Of a stretch of 64,000 bases of DNA, positions 12,758 to 21,142 are shown piece by piece (the first letter of the stretch is position 1; each line of letters starts with the position of its first letter). Source of the stretch: Terriglobia bacterium (GTDB lineage: Bacteria > Acidobacteriota > Terriglobia > Terriglobales > Acidobacteriaceae). The translations under genes were made by a program, and so were the position numbers. The notes under the pieces are model-generated. The model was given only the letters and a program-made list of their open reading frames with translations. It ran no database searches and was not told where the DNA came from. The stretch lies in contig JAIQFT010000013.1 in the NCBI GenBank assembly GCA_020073185.1, forward strand, positions 88,284 to 152,283, read 5' to 3'.

Positions 12758-14273
12758 CCTTAATTGGGTGCTTGCGAAACACCACCCGCACCCCCTCTCT
12801 CCAGCGCTCATCCACCGCGACCAACTGCCACTCGATCGCCGGCGAAAGATACCGCAACAGCGTATCGGTCGCGGGATGCACGTGCAACGCGGGCGCAACC
12901 AGCAGCAGCAGCGGCGGCTCCGCCGAGAGCTCGCGTCCGGGAAAGTATCCGAACTTAGTAAACTCGCCGCGCTGCTGGTGCCAGCACACCCGCGCCCAGT
13001 AGTCCAGCCCTTGCAGCGGCAGGTGGATGTCCTCGTCGGCCTTTAACTCAATCACCGCCAGTCTGCGCTCCCGCGTCGCCGCCAGCACGTCAATCATGGC
13101 GCGGTCGGAGGCGGAAAACGCCGGCACCTGCGAGTACACGCAGGCCGCGTCCAGCCGCGCGTCAATCGCCGTAACATCGTGCAGGACCAGCGACTCCAGC
13201 CAGCGCTCCGGACACGCGCGCCGCAGCGGATGCAGCGGGTCGCTGTGCGCCTGCCGCGCCGCCCTGACCACCTCCACGAACGCGGCAAATTGCTCCGCGT
13301 TGTCGTCCGTTACCACGGTCTCGCTGGCGCCCGCGCCGAACACCAGCTCCTCGGATGCGCGAAACGATGCCTCGTTCATCGCCATGCGCGCCCGCGCGAA
13401 CTCCAGGCCGTGCAGGCGCAACGCGATCTCGCCCGGCGAGACTATGGCAATGTCCGCCTGCGGTACAAGTGACAGCACACGCGCTATGGACGTTTGGAAG
13501 CGCGCGCGCGCGGCAGCTTCATCGGCGCAGCGCACCAGCCGCGTCTCGATGTTGCCCGCATCGCTGCAATCAATCTCCCGCATTTCGCCGCTGGGCTCGT
13601 GCACTTCCAACAGCCGCCACTTACAAGCGCCGCGCGCCAGGTGCGCCATGCGCGCCCGCACCACGGCCGAGGTCCCCGCGGGCACGAACAACGCCAGGCT
13701 CTCGACAAAATTCTTGCCGCAGCGCTCGCGCAAATTATCCAGCCACAATAGGCCGAATGTCAGCGAGCCATCAATGGACGCCTGCAACTCTTCCGCGTTC
13801 ACGCCCAGCACCGCCGTCCACGCGTTGCCACGCCGCAGCACGCCGCGCGCGTACACCGGACCGAAGGAGTGCTCCAGGTCCGTGGAGGAAGTGAGCCGGC
13901 CGAGCTTGTGGGTGGGGAACTCGCGTTCGACCAGCCGCGTCAGCAGCGACCGGTACTGCGCGCGCGCCGTATTCTTGGCCGACACACTGCGCCGATCGCG
14001 GCTGCGGCAAATTTCCAGCTTCGTGGGGCGCGTCTGTCCGAAGCGCAGCACGGTTAACTGCAGCGAGTCCTTCCCGCTCTCCACTTCCAAAACCCGCCGA
14101 ACGACATTCCTCTCGTGCGACCACAAGTGCAGCAGGCATTTCCCATGTTGCTCGGAGATCGAATACCGCGCCTCGCGCAGGTCGAACGCCACCGCGCCGT
14201 CTTCCAGCACGACAGCCTCGGTCGAGCCGCCGAGAAATTCCTGCAACTCGCGCGTTAGCAGTTCGAGGTTCAT
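12732..14273 (-). CDS. Large uncharacterised protein with PD-(D/E)XK-like C-terminal domain
   Basis: I do not recognise the first 340 residues, which look like a globular cytoplasmic alpha/beta protein. Residues about 350-445 fit a PD-(D/E)XK nuclease core: an entry helix ERWLESLV (Glu360), SDRAMIDVLA (Asp390 or Asp395), LAVIELKADED (Glu409-x-Lys411) and a following QGLDYW with Gln421. This order matches the NucS/RecB-like nuclease fold. The C-terminal eight residues are encoded by a dispersed repeat. The start follows an untranslated gap before the tldD promoter region. A DNA-processing role is inferred only from the motif. Confidence 0.6.
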   Translation of the reverse strand: MNLELLTRELQEFLGGSTEAVVLEDGAVAFDLREARYSISEQHGKCLLHLWSHERNVVRRVLEVESGKDSLQLTVLRFGQTRPTKLEICRSRDRRSVSAKNTARAQYRSLLTRLVEREFPTHKLGRLTSSTDLEHSFGPVYARGVLRRGNAWTAVLGVNAEELQASIDGSLTFGLLWLDNLRERCGKNFVESLALFVPAGTSAVVRARMAHLARGACKWRLLEVHEPSGEMREIDCSDAGNIETRLVRCADEAAARARFQTSIARVLSLVPQADIAIVSPGEIALRLHGLEFARARMAMNEASFRASEELVFGAGASETVVTDDNAEQFAAFVEVVRAARQAHSDPLHPLRRACPERWLESLVLHDVTAIDARLDAACVYSQVPAFSASDRAMIDVLAATRERRLAVIELKADEDIHLPLQGLDYWARVCWHQQRGEFTKFGYFPGRELSAEPPLLLLVAPALHVHPATDTLLRYLSPAIEWQLVAVDERWREGVRVVFRKHPIKELAADLRR

Positions 14274-14290
14274 GCGAGCTGCTCATTGTT

Positions 14291-14317
14291 CCACCGCGGA
14301 GGCACCGTGACACGGAG
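14291..14317. repeat. CCACCGCGGAGGCACCGTGACACGGAG repeat arm
   Basis: Single arm of the CCGCGGAGGCAC family between the PD-(D/E)XK-like gene and tldD. Related copies are at 6787-6862 and 19013-19036. Confidence 0.6.
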
Positions 14318-14445
14318 AAAATCTGCACTCTCCAATCGACCGCATTTCGCAAGATTAGGAGCCGACTCGGGCCGTGCCGGTCACCTACAACCCATTTACA
14401 ATGACTTGGGGTCGATGCGAGCGCCTGTCGCATCCAATCACTGTT

Positions 14446-15873
14446 ATGCACAACGGCAATTATTTCTTCGATCGTTATGGGTTGTCCGAAGCCGACTTGC
14501 AGCGCTACCTAGCGGCGGCGCTGTCGGCGGGCGGCGACTACGCTGACCTCTACTTCGAGTACCTGACCACGACCTCCATCATGGTGGATGAATCCATGGT
14601 GAAGTCGGCGACGCAGGGCATCTCCGCCGGGTGCGGGGTACGCGTGCTCAGCGGCGAGCGCACCGGCTACGCCTACACCGACGACCTCGCGCCGGAGAGA
14701 ATCCTGCGCGCCGCGCGCACCGCCGCGCTCATCGCCCGCGGTCCCGCGAAGCAGCCCGAAGTCAGCCTCCAGGAAAACCGCGGGCGCAATCTGTATCCGG
14801 TAGCGCTTCCCTCGGTCAGCTCCGACGTGCGCGAGAAGCTAATTCTGGTCATGCGGGCCGACCGTGCCGCGCGCGCCTACGATCCGCGCATCAAGGAAGT
14901 CCGCGCCAGCTACGCCGACGAGTTGCGTCGCATCCTCGTCGTCGGCTCCGACGGCACGCTTGCCGAAGACTCGCAGCCGTTGGCGCGCATGAGCGTGCTC
15001 TGCCTCGGCCGCAATAACGGGCAATCGTCGAAAGGCACGTCGGGCGGCGGCGGGCGCGTATCGCTGGAATTCTTTCGCAGCGAGAAGACTCCGGAACACT
15101 TCGCCGAGGAGGCTGCGCGCCAGGCCATCATCCAGCTCGATGCGCGCGAAGCGCCTGCGGGCGAGATGGAAGTGGTGCTCGGACCGGGATGGCCCGGAAT
15201 CCTGCTGCACGAAGCCATCGGCCACGGCCTGGAAGCCGACTTCAACCGCAAAGGCACGTCGGCGTTCACCGGGCGGTTGGGCACGCGCGTGGCCAGCGAG
15301 AAGTGCACCGTGGTGGACAACGGCACTGTCCCCAATCGCCGCGGCTCGCTCAACGTGGACGACGAGGGCAATACCACGCAAGAAACGGTGCTGATCGAGA
15401 AGGGCATTCTCAAGGGCTACCTGAGCGACAAGCTCTCGGCGCGTCTGATGGGCATCGCCAATACCGGCAATGGCCGCCGCGAAAGCTACGAGCACATTCC
15501 CATGCCGCGCATGACCAATACCTACATGCTCAGCGGCACCGATTCTCCAGAAGACATCATCCGCTCCGTCCAGCGCGGCGTGTTTGCCGCCAACTTCGGC
15601 GGCGGGCAGGTGGACATCACCAACGGCAAGTTCGTCTTCTCCGCCTCGGAGGCGTACCTGATCGAGGACGGCCACGTTACCGCGCCCCTGAAAAACTGCA
15701 CCCTCATTGGCAACGGGCCTGACGTGCTCACGCGGGTGTCCATGGTGGGCAACGACCTCAAACTTGACGAAGGCGTCGGCACCTGCGGCAAGGACGGTCA
15801 GTCGGTCCCGGTCGGCGTCGGCATTCCGACCCTGAAGGTGGATCGCATCACCGTCGGCGGGACGGGACAGTAG
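14446..15873 (+). CDS. tldD: Metalloprotease TldD
   Basis: TldD forms a heterodimeric zinc peptidase with TldE/PmbA that degrades unfolded short peptides and matures some ribosomal peptides. The 475-residue product from the ATG at 14446 matches the family length; upstream GTG at 14374 would add 24 residues without family similarity. The metal site HEAIGHGLEAD (HExxxH) is intact, preceded by VVLGPGWPGILL, and the GRLGTRVASEKCTVVDNGT stretch follows. The C-terminal VSMVGNDLKLDEGVGTCGKDGQSVPVGVG is typical. It is followed without any gap by a secreted-protein gene and then tldE. Confidence 0.95.
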   Translation: MHNGNYFFDRYGLSEADLQRYLAAALSAGGDYADLYFEYLTTTSIMVDESMVKSATQGISAGCGVRVLSGERTGYAYTDDLAPERILRAARTAALIARGPAKQPEVSLQENRGRNLYPVALPSVSSDVREKLILVMRADRAARAYDPRIKEVRASYADELRRILVVGSDGTLAEDSQPLARMSVLCLGRNNGQSSKGTSGGGGRVSLEFFRSEKTPEHFAEEAARQAIIQLDAREAPAGEMEVVLGPGWPGILLHEAIGHGLEADFNRKGTSAFTGRLGTRVASEKCTVVDNGTVPNRRGSLNVDDEGNTTQETVLIEKGILKGYLSDKLSARLMGIANTGNGRRESYEHIPMPRMTNTYMLSGTDSPEDIIRSVQRGVFAANFGGGQVDITNGKFVFSASEAYLIEDGHVTAPLKNCTLIGNGPDVLTRVSMVGNDLKLDEGVGTCGKDGQSVPVGVGIPTLKVDRITVGGTGQ

Positions 15874-16695
15874 ATGAGAAGTGGAACGCAGGTTTTGCGC
15901 ACGTTGCTCCTTGCTGGAAGCCTCTTCGTAGCTAGCCTTGCAGCCCATTCTCAGGTCGCTCCCGCGGGCGACATCACCGGGAAATTGGAACTGGCTGAGA
16001 TTCCTCCAGGTGCTGTTCCGACCCCAGTGGAAATGCTGCCTGTCACGATTCGTTCACTGGCCACTATGCAATCAATCACCGCAGATCCCGACAAGACTGG
16101 CAAATTCGTCCTCAAAAACGTTCCTGCAGGGCAGTATTCGTTGTCATTGCCGTTTCCGGGGCTGATCCGAATTTTTGCAATGGGAAACAAGGCGCTGAAT
16201 CCCGATCGCTTTGGCTTGGAGCCGGACGACACCGCTCCCCTGCAGATAGTCGTTAGTCTTAGGGAATCGACTGCAGTTGTCGATGTACATGGAATACCGA
16301 CTAACGCCGGCAAGGTCGATGGACTGCTATTTCCCGACGACCCCTACATCACACCTCGGTATTCAGGACGGTCCCTTCCGGTGTTAAACGGGCGCAACGA
16401 ATTTAGGGGCCTCTCTCCCGGCAAGTACCGCGTCTTTATCTACGATCACGACTATTGGCGGGTTGTCGTATCTCCCCCCATGCTTAACGCATTGCGAGAG
16501 CGTGCAGCTATTGTCGAATTGCCAGAGCAGGGCCAAGCCAGTGTTGAGGCAAACTACATAGATACAGGAACAATCCTGGAAGCCTTTCGACACTGCACGA
16601 AAACGGAAGCGGCCTTTGACTGTCCGCCGGCGTCATATCTGCCAGAGTTCGGTAGTAAAGCGGCAGATAACCCAACCAGCAAATCACCCAATTGA
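15874..16695 (+). CDS. Secreted protein with carboxypeptidase-regulatory-like fold
   Basis: The 273-residue product has a signal peptide (VLRTLLLAGSLFVASLAAHSQ) and then a beta-rich region with TGKFVLKNVPAGQYSLSLP and NEFRGLSPGKYRVFIYDHD, the pattern of carboxypeptidase-regulatory/Cna-B-like modules common in acidobacterial exported proteins. The start codon follows the tldD stop directly. Its GC is a little lower than its neighbours. Two cysteines near the C-terminus (HCTKTEAAFDCP) could form a disulphide. Its function is unknown; the position in the tldD-tldE operon is the notable point. Confidence 0.75.
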   Translation: MRSGTQVLRTLLLAGSLFVASLAAHSQVAPAGDITGKLELAEIPPGAVPTPVEMLPVTIRSLATMQSITADPDKTGKFVLKNVPAGQYSLSLPFPGLIRIFAMGNKALNPDRFGLEPDDTAPLQIVVSLRESTAVVDVHGIPTNAGKVDGLLFPDDPYITPRYSGRSLPVLNGRNEFRGLSPGKYRVFIYDHDYWRVVVSPPMLNALRERAAIVELPEQGQASVEANYIDTGTILEAFRHCTKTEAAFDCPPASYLPEFGSKAADNPTSKSPN

Positions 16696-16700
16696 GAGAG

Positions 16701-18044
16701 ATGGACCTAAAAGAAATCGCTGTCGATGTCGTGAACCGCGCCATGCGCGGCGGCGCGAGTGCCGCCGAAGCCGTGGTGCGCGAGGGCAACGAATTCTCCA
16801 CCGTGGTCCGGCTCGGGCAGGTGGAGACGCTGAAAGAATCGGGCTCGAAGGCGATCGGGGTGCGCGTGTTTCGCGGGCAGCGCGCGGCTTCCACCTACAG
16901 CAGCGATCTTTCGCCGGAAGGCCTGGACCAGATGGTGTCGTCGGCGCTGGCGCTGGCGGAGGTCACGTCAGAGGATCCGCACGCGGGCTTGCCGGAGCCT
17001 TCGCAGCTCGGCTCCATCGGTGGCGATCTCGATCTTTACTTCGACGACGTGTACTCGCTCTCCGGCGAGCAGCGCATTGACTACGCGCGGCGCGCAGAGA
17101 AAGCGGCGCTCGCGGTTGATCAGCGGATCAACAACTCCGAAGGCGGCTCGTTCGACGCCGCCGATGGACAAAAAGTGCTGGCTAATTCGCACGGCTTTGT
17201 CGGCGGGTACCGCAACTCCTACTGCTCGGTTTCCGCCGTGCCTATCGCGCAGGAAGGCGGCTCGATGCAGCGTGACTACTGGTACTCGGTGGCGCGCACG
17301 CTGAAGAAGCTGGACGATCCCGAGCAGGTGGGCCGCATCGCCGCGCAACGCACGCTGCGCAGGCTGGGCGCGCGCAAGGTCAAGACCGCGAAAGTTCCGG
17401 TCATCCTCGACCCGCTGATGGCGCGTTCGCTGATGGAGCACATCTTCGAGGCGGTCAACGGCGACTCCATCTACCGCGGCGCGTCGTTCCTGGCGGGCAA
17501 GCTGGGCGAGCGCGTCGCCGGCACCAACGTCACCGTCATTGACGACGGTACGCTGCGCGGCGGCTTCGGCACCAGCCCCTTCGACAGCGAAGGCGTGCCC
17601 ACGCGGCACACCGTGGTGATCGAGAACGGCGTGCTCAAGTCCTACCTGCTGAACACCTATACCGCGAAAAAACTCGGCCTCCAAACCACCGGCAATGCGG
17701 CGCGCGGCCTGGCGGGAAATCCTTCTATTGGAATCGGCAACTTCTTCCTGCAACCGGGAACCAAGAAACCGGAGGAGATCATCGCGGGAGTGGCGGAGGG
17801 CCTGTACGTCACCGAGTTTCTCGGCTTCGGCGTGAACCTGGTCACCGGCGACTTCTCGCGCGGCGCATCCGGGTTGTGGATCGCGGGCGGCGAGCTGGCG
17901 TATCCGGTCGAGGAGATCACGGTGGCCGGAAACCTACAAGACATGCTGCTCAACATCGCCGAAATCGGCAGCGACCTGGAGTTCCGCGGCGCCGTGGCGG
18001 CTCCCACGCTGCGGCTCGATGGGCTGACGGTCGCGGGCGAATGA
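16701..18044 (+). CDS. pmbA: TldE/PmbA, partner of TldD
   Basis: PmbA is the metal-free subunit of the TldD/TldE peptidase. The 447 residues start MDLKEIAVDVVNRAMRGGAS (ATG at 16701, with a GAGAGAG site directly before) and contain VILDPLMARSLMEHIFEAVN, LGERVAGTNVTVIDDGTL and the GIGNFFLQPG block of the family. As expected for PmbA it lacks the HExxxH motif. The start is six bases past the stop of the preceding secreted-protein gene, so tldD, that gene and tldE are probably one transcript. Confidence 0.94.
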   Translation: MDLKEIAVDVVNRAMRGGASAAEAVVREGNEFSTVVRLGQVETLKESGSKAIGVRVFRGQRAASTYSSDLSPEGLDQMVSSALALAEVTSEDPHAGLPEPSQLGSIGGDLDLYFDDVYSLSGEQRIDYARRAEKAALAVDQRINNSEGGSFDAADGQKVLANSHGFVGGYRNSYCSVSAVPIAQEGGSMQRDYWYSVARTLKKLDDPEQVGRIAAQRTLRRLGARKVKTAKVPVILDPLMARSLMEHIFEAVNGDSIYRGASFLAGKLGERVAGTNVTVIDDGTLRGGFGTSPFDSEGVPTRHTVVIENGVLKSYLLNTYTAKKLGLQTTGNAARGLAGNPSIGIGNFFLQPGTKKPEEIIAGVAEGLYVTEFLGFGVNLVTGDFSRGASGLWIAGGELAYPVEEITVAGNLQDMLLNIAEIGSDLEFRGAVAAPTLRLDGLTVAGE

Positions 18045-18135
18045 GTTGACGCATCGGTAAACCTTGGACGGTATACCACCCCCTCCCCGGGCCTCTAATA
18101 GAACCAGCAACTTGCGCACGGTATACAGGTCGCGG

Positions 18136-18331
18136 CTTTGCGGCACGACTGAAAGTCGTGCCCTGACACGAGCCCAGCCCTGACACGGAGAGTCGTGCCC
18201 TGACGAGCCAGACACGAGCCAGTCGTGCCCTGACACGAGCCAGTCGTGCCCTGACACAAGCGCGTTTATCTGAATTCTGACACGGAGCCGGAGTCCCGTG
18301 TCAGGGCATGTCTTTCAGTCGTGCCGCAAAG
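18136..18331. repeat. Large inverted repeat with internal tandem units
   Basis: A perfect 20-bp inverted pair (CTTTGCGGCACGACTGAAAG at 18136-18155 and its complement at 18312-18331) extends imperfectly to about 35 bp on each side. Between the arms, a unit of about 21 bp, AGTCGTGCCCTGACACGAGCC, is repeated at 18221 and 18242 with partial copies before them. The gap 18045-18433 holds nothing else visible. Confidence 0.85.
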
Positions 18332-18433
18332 TCACGTTTACAGAATCTGGGCTTCAGCCCCTGCGGGCCTGCCTGCAGCAGAGCAGAAGGGCAGTTTGCT
18401 TTTGCGGCGCGCGCAAGCGACAATCCTTCGCGT

Positions 18434-18940
18434 ATGAGCACAGGAGACGTGTTCTCGCCGCGCCAGGAAGAGAAACGACGCTGGATGCCGCTGGCGCTTG
18501 GCGCGATGGTGGTCGTGGTCGTCGTGGCGGTGATGCTGATCATCGGACGGCCGGCGAAGCAGCCCGCGGCAGTGGCGATTGACCCCTACGCGGAGTTCCT
18601 GCGCCTCTCCGACCCGAAGCTGAGTGCGGCAACCAATTTTGTCGGCGCCAGTGTCAGCTACCTCGACGGCAAGATTGCCAACCTCGGCAGCAAGACGGTG
18701 GCGGGCGCAACCGTCGAGGCCATCTTTCGCAACTCCATGGGACAGGTGGTGCAGCGCGAGACGCTGCCGCTGATGCTCTACCACACCGGCCTGGCGGGCT
18801 TTCCCGATGTCGCCCCACTCAGCGCCGCCCCGCTCACACCCAATCAGACGCGCGATTTCCGGCTGACCTTCGAGCACATCTCGGCGGATTGGGACCAGGG
18901 ATACCCGGAGCTGAGGTTTGTGCGGATCACAACCCAATGA
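18434..18940 (+). CDS. Membrane-anchored protein with FxLYD-like domain
   Basis: The 168-residue product has a short cytoplasmic N-terminus (EEKRRWMP), one hydrophobic helix (ALGAMVVVVVVAVMLIIG) and an extracytoplasmic beta-sandwich-like region, with VSYLDGKIANLGSKTVAGATVEAIFRNSMGQVV resembling FxLYD-type domains. The ATG at 18434 is chosen because the frame upstream lies in repeat DNA. No enzyme motif is visible and the partner is unknown. Confidence 0.65.
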   Translation: MSTGDVFSPRQEEKRRWMPLALGAMVVVVVVAVMLIIGRPAKQPAAVAIDPYAEFLRLSDPKLSAATNFVGASVSYLDGKIANLGSKTVAGATVEAIFRNSMGQVVQRETLPLMLYHTGLAGFPDVAPLSAAPLTPNQTRDFRLTFEHISADWDQGYPELRFVRITTQ

Positions 18941-18982
18941 AGAATTAGGAATGCCGGCAGCGCCGCGCGATGTCACTGCGCC

Positions 18983-19036
18983 GCAATTCTTCATTCTCAG
19001 TCCTTCATTCTGAATTCCCCGTGCCTCCGCGGTGAA
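18983..19036. repeat. AATTCTTCATTC and CCGTGCCTCCGCGGTGAA repeats
   Basis: An AATTCTTCATTCTCAGTCC-type stretch is followed by CCCCGTGCCTCCGCGGTGAA. Both lie partly within the end of trmFO, where they code for the tail SPRRHGEFRMKD. Confidence 0.6.
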
Positions 19037-20451
19037 TCGCTTCGGTGGGAGATTGGACCGACGCGGGTGGGGCCAGGGCGGGCAGGGGATTCGGCGCGCA
19101 GGGGAAGGAAGCGTTTTTCAAATTCGCGCAGCCAGGCTTCCAGGTCGGCGAGAGCGCGTTCGCACTGCCGGCGATGGCGTAGAGCGCGGTCCCGAATCCT
19201 CTTCTCACCATTCAGCGGCGGCAATAAATCAAATGTGATGTTGGCGGGCTGGAAATCGCGCGCGTCGCTCTGCGTGATGTAGTGGACCAGCGATCCGAAG
19301 GCGGTGGCGCGCGGAGCGGGCAGCGATTGGGCGTCGCGCACCAGGGCGGCGGCGTGCAGCCCCGCGAGCAGCCCGGTGGCGATGGATTCGACATAGCCTT
19401 CCACGCCTGCAATTTGCCCCGCGAACAGCACGCGTGGGTGCGCTTTCATCTGCAGCGTGGGTGTGAGCAGTGCAGGCGCATTGATGTAGGTATTGCGATG
19501 GATCTGGCCGTAGCGCAGGAAGCGGGCCTTTTCCAGGCCGGGGATGAGGCGGAAGACCAGTTCCTGCTCGGGGAAGCGCAGGTGATTCTGGAAGCCGACG
19601 ATGTTGTAGGAGTCGGCGCGCAGGTTCTCCTGACGCAACTGCACCACGGCGAAGGGGCGCTGCCCGGTGCGCGGGTCCACCAGGCCGACGGGCTTCATCG
19701 GTCCGAAGCGCAGGGTATCGCGGCCGCGGCGCGCGATTTCCTCGATCGGCAAACAGCTCTCGAAATAATTCAGATTCTCCCAGTCGTGGCCTTCGACGGA
19801 TTGCGCGGCGAGGAGGGCGTCGTAGAAGCGGTCGTACTCCTCGTGCGACATCGGGCAGTTGATGTAGTCGGCGGAGCCCTTGCCGTAGCGCGCTGCCAGG
19901 TAGACGCGCGAGCGGTCGATGGATTCGGCGTCCACGATCGGGCTGATGGAGTCGTAGAAGAACAGGTGTGGCACACCCGCCCCCGCGTGTGCGCTCAGGC
20001 GCGCGATGTCGTTCGCTAACGAATCCGAGGTCAGGGGCCCGGTGGCGATGATGGCGATACCGGAGTCTTCGTCAATCTGCGTTACCTCCTCGCGAATGAC
20101 TGTGATGTGCGGGTGGTGGGAGACGGCCTCGGTGACCTGGGCAGCGAACATGGCGCGGTCTACGGCGAGGGCGTGCCCGGCCGGGACGGCGGTCTGGCGC
20201 GCGATCTCCAGCAACAGCGAGTCGGCGCGGCGCATTTCTTCCTTAAGCAGCCAGGGAGCGGTGAATTCCGACATCGACTTGAGCGAGTTGGAACAGACCA
20301 ACTCCGCGAAATCGGCGGTCCGATGCGCGGGCGTGGTCCGTCGCGGGCGCATTTCGTAAAGCTCGACCGGGATGCCGCGGCGGGCACACTGCCAGGCGGC
20401 CTCGCATCCAGCCAGACCCGCGCCGATGATTTTGACTGTCTGCTCGGGCAT
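18997..20451 (-). CDS. trmFO: Folate/FAD-dependent tRNA (uracil-54-C5)-methyltransferase
   Basis: TrmFO makes 5-methyluridine at position 54 of tRNA with methylene-tetrahydrofolate and FAD. The N-terminus VKIIGAGLAGCEAAWQCARRG is the dinucleotide-binding fold, followed by LYEMRP, the AELVCSNSLKS block with the catalytic-region cysteine, and MKPVGLVDPRTGQRPFAVVQLR. GQIAGVEGYVESIATGL is near the C-terminus. The start MPEQTVKIIG at 20451 fits better than the ATG four codons upstream. The last dozen residues come from repeat DNA. The similar but distinct FAD protein MnmG is also in this window. Confidence 0.95.
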   Translation of the reverse strand: MPEQTVKIIGAGLAGCEAAWQCARRGIPVELYEMRPRRTTPAHRTADFAELVCSNSLKSMSEFTAPWLLKEEMRRADSLLLEIARQTAVPAGHALAVDRAMFAAQVTEAVSHHPHITVIREEVTQIDEDSGIAIIATGPLTSDSLANDIARLSAHAGAGVPHLFFYDSISPIVDAESIDRSRVYLAARYGKGSADYINCPMSHEEYDRFYDALLAAQSVEGHDWENLNYFESCLPIEEIARRGRDTLRFGPMKPVGLVDPRTGQRPFAVVQLRQENLRADSYNIVGFQNHLRFPEQELVFRLIPGLEKARFLRYGQIHRNTYINAPALLTPTLQMKAHPRVLFAGQIAGVEGYVESIATGLLAGLHAAALVRDAQSLPAPRATAFGSLVHYITQSDARDFQPANITFDLLPPLNGEKRIRDRALRHRRQCERALADLEAWLREFEKRFLPLRAESPARPGPTRVGPISHRSDSPRRHGEFRMKD

Positions 20452-20461
20452 AACCAAGCTC

Positions 20462-20531
20462 AACCACGAAGGGCACGAAGGTTCACGAAGTAACCGCGTT
20501 GCCTTGGTGATCCTTCGTGTCCTTTGTGCTC
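20462..20531. repeat. CCACGAAGGGCACGAAGG / CCTTCGTGTCCTTTGTG dyad repeat
   Basis: The left arm lies between trmFO and the GNAT gene; the right arm is inside the GNAT gene end and encodes its tail STKDTKDHQG. Confidence 0.75.
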
Positions 20532-21010
20532 AGGTCTGTTTTCGCAAGTTTCTCCAGCGCTTCGCCTGCCACGCGCATGGTGAGCCACTCGGTCATCCTT
20601 TGCGCACCGAGAGCTTCGTAGAATTCAATCGAGGGTTGGTTCCAGTCAAGCACCTGCCACTGAAAACGGCCGCAGTTCTCGCTCACCGCGATTTTTGCCA
20701 GATGCACCAGCAGCGCCTTGCCGATACCTCGGCCGCGAAACGCCGGCCGCACGAACAAATCTTCCAGATACAGCCCCGGACGTCCCTGCCAGGTGGAGTA
20801 GTTGAAGAAGAAGAGGGCGAATCCGGCGGGCTGGCGGCGCCATTCGGCGATGAGGACGCGGAATTTCGGCGCCGGACCCCAGCCGTCGCGCAGCAAATCC
20901 TCGGGACGGGCGATGGCCTGCTCGGGCGCGCGCTCGTATGCGGCCAGTTCACGAATGAATTCGAGGACCAGAGGAATGTCCTCCGGAGTGGCCGGACGGA
21001 TGCAGAGCAT
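20483..21010 (-). CDS. GNAT-family N-acetyltransferase
   Basis: The protein begins LCIRPATPEDIPLVLEFIRELA and has the acetyl-CoA-binding motif A (LYLEDLFVRPAFRGRGIGKALL, with RGRGIG as the Q/RxxGxG/A core) and motif B (WNQPSIEFYEALGA). This matches the diamine/thialysine acetyltransferase type of GNAT. The substrate is not certain. The last 16 or so residues (STKDTKDHQGNAVTS) are not part of the domain; they are encoded by the CACGAAGG repeat. The gene is followed on the same strand by trmFO. Confidence 0.88.
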   Translation of the reverse strand: MLCIRPATPEDIPLVLEFIRELAAYERAPEQAIARPEDLLRDGWGPAPKFRVLIAEWRRQPAGFALFFFNYSTWQGRPGLYLEDLFVRPAFRGRGIGKALLVHLAKIAVSENCGRFQWQVLDWNQPSIEFYEALGAQRMTEWLTMRVAGEALEKLAKTDLSTKDTKDHQGNAVTS

Positions 21011-21026
21011 GGCGGTATTATACGGA

Positions 21027-21092
21027 GGCTTCAGGCTGCAGGTCCGCTGATCCAGTGTGCGAATCCGTCTTTAGCCTGAAGCCTGGCGCCTG
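21027..21092. repeat. GGCTTCAGGCTGCAGG / AGCCTGAAGCCTGG dyad repeat
   Basis: Second copy of the CAGGCTTCAGG family, located just upstream of the GNAT gene start. Confidence 0.65.
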
Positions 21093-21142
21093 TGCTGGAC
21101 TTACGTTTGCAGAATCCGGCTCTTCAATCCTGAAATCGAGAT

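Noticed and set aside
18136..18331. CRISPR-like array
   Set aside because: Units are contiguous without unique spacers of constant length, and the ends are inverted, not direct, repeats; no cas gene present.
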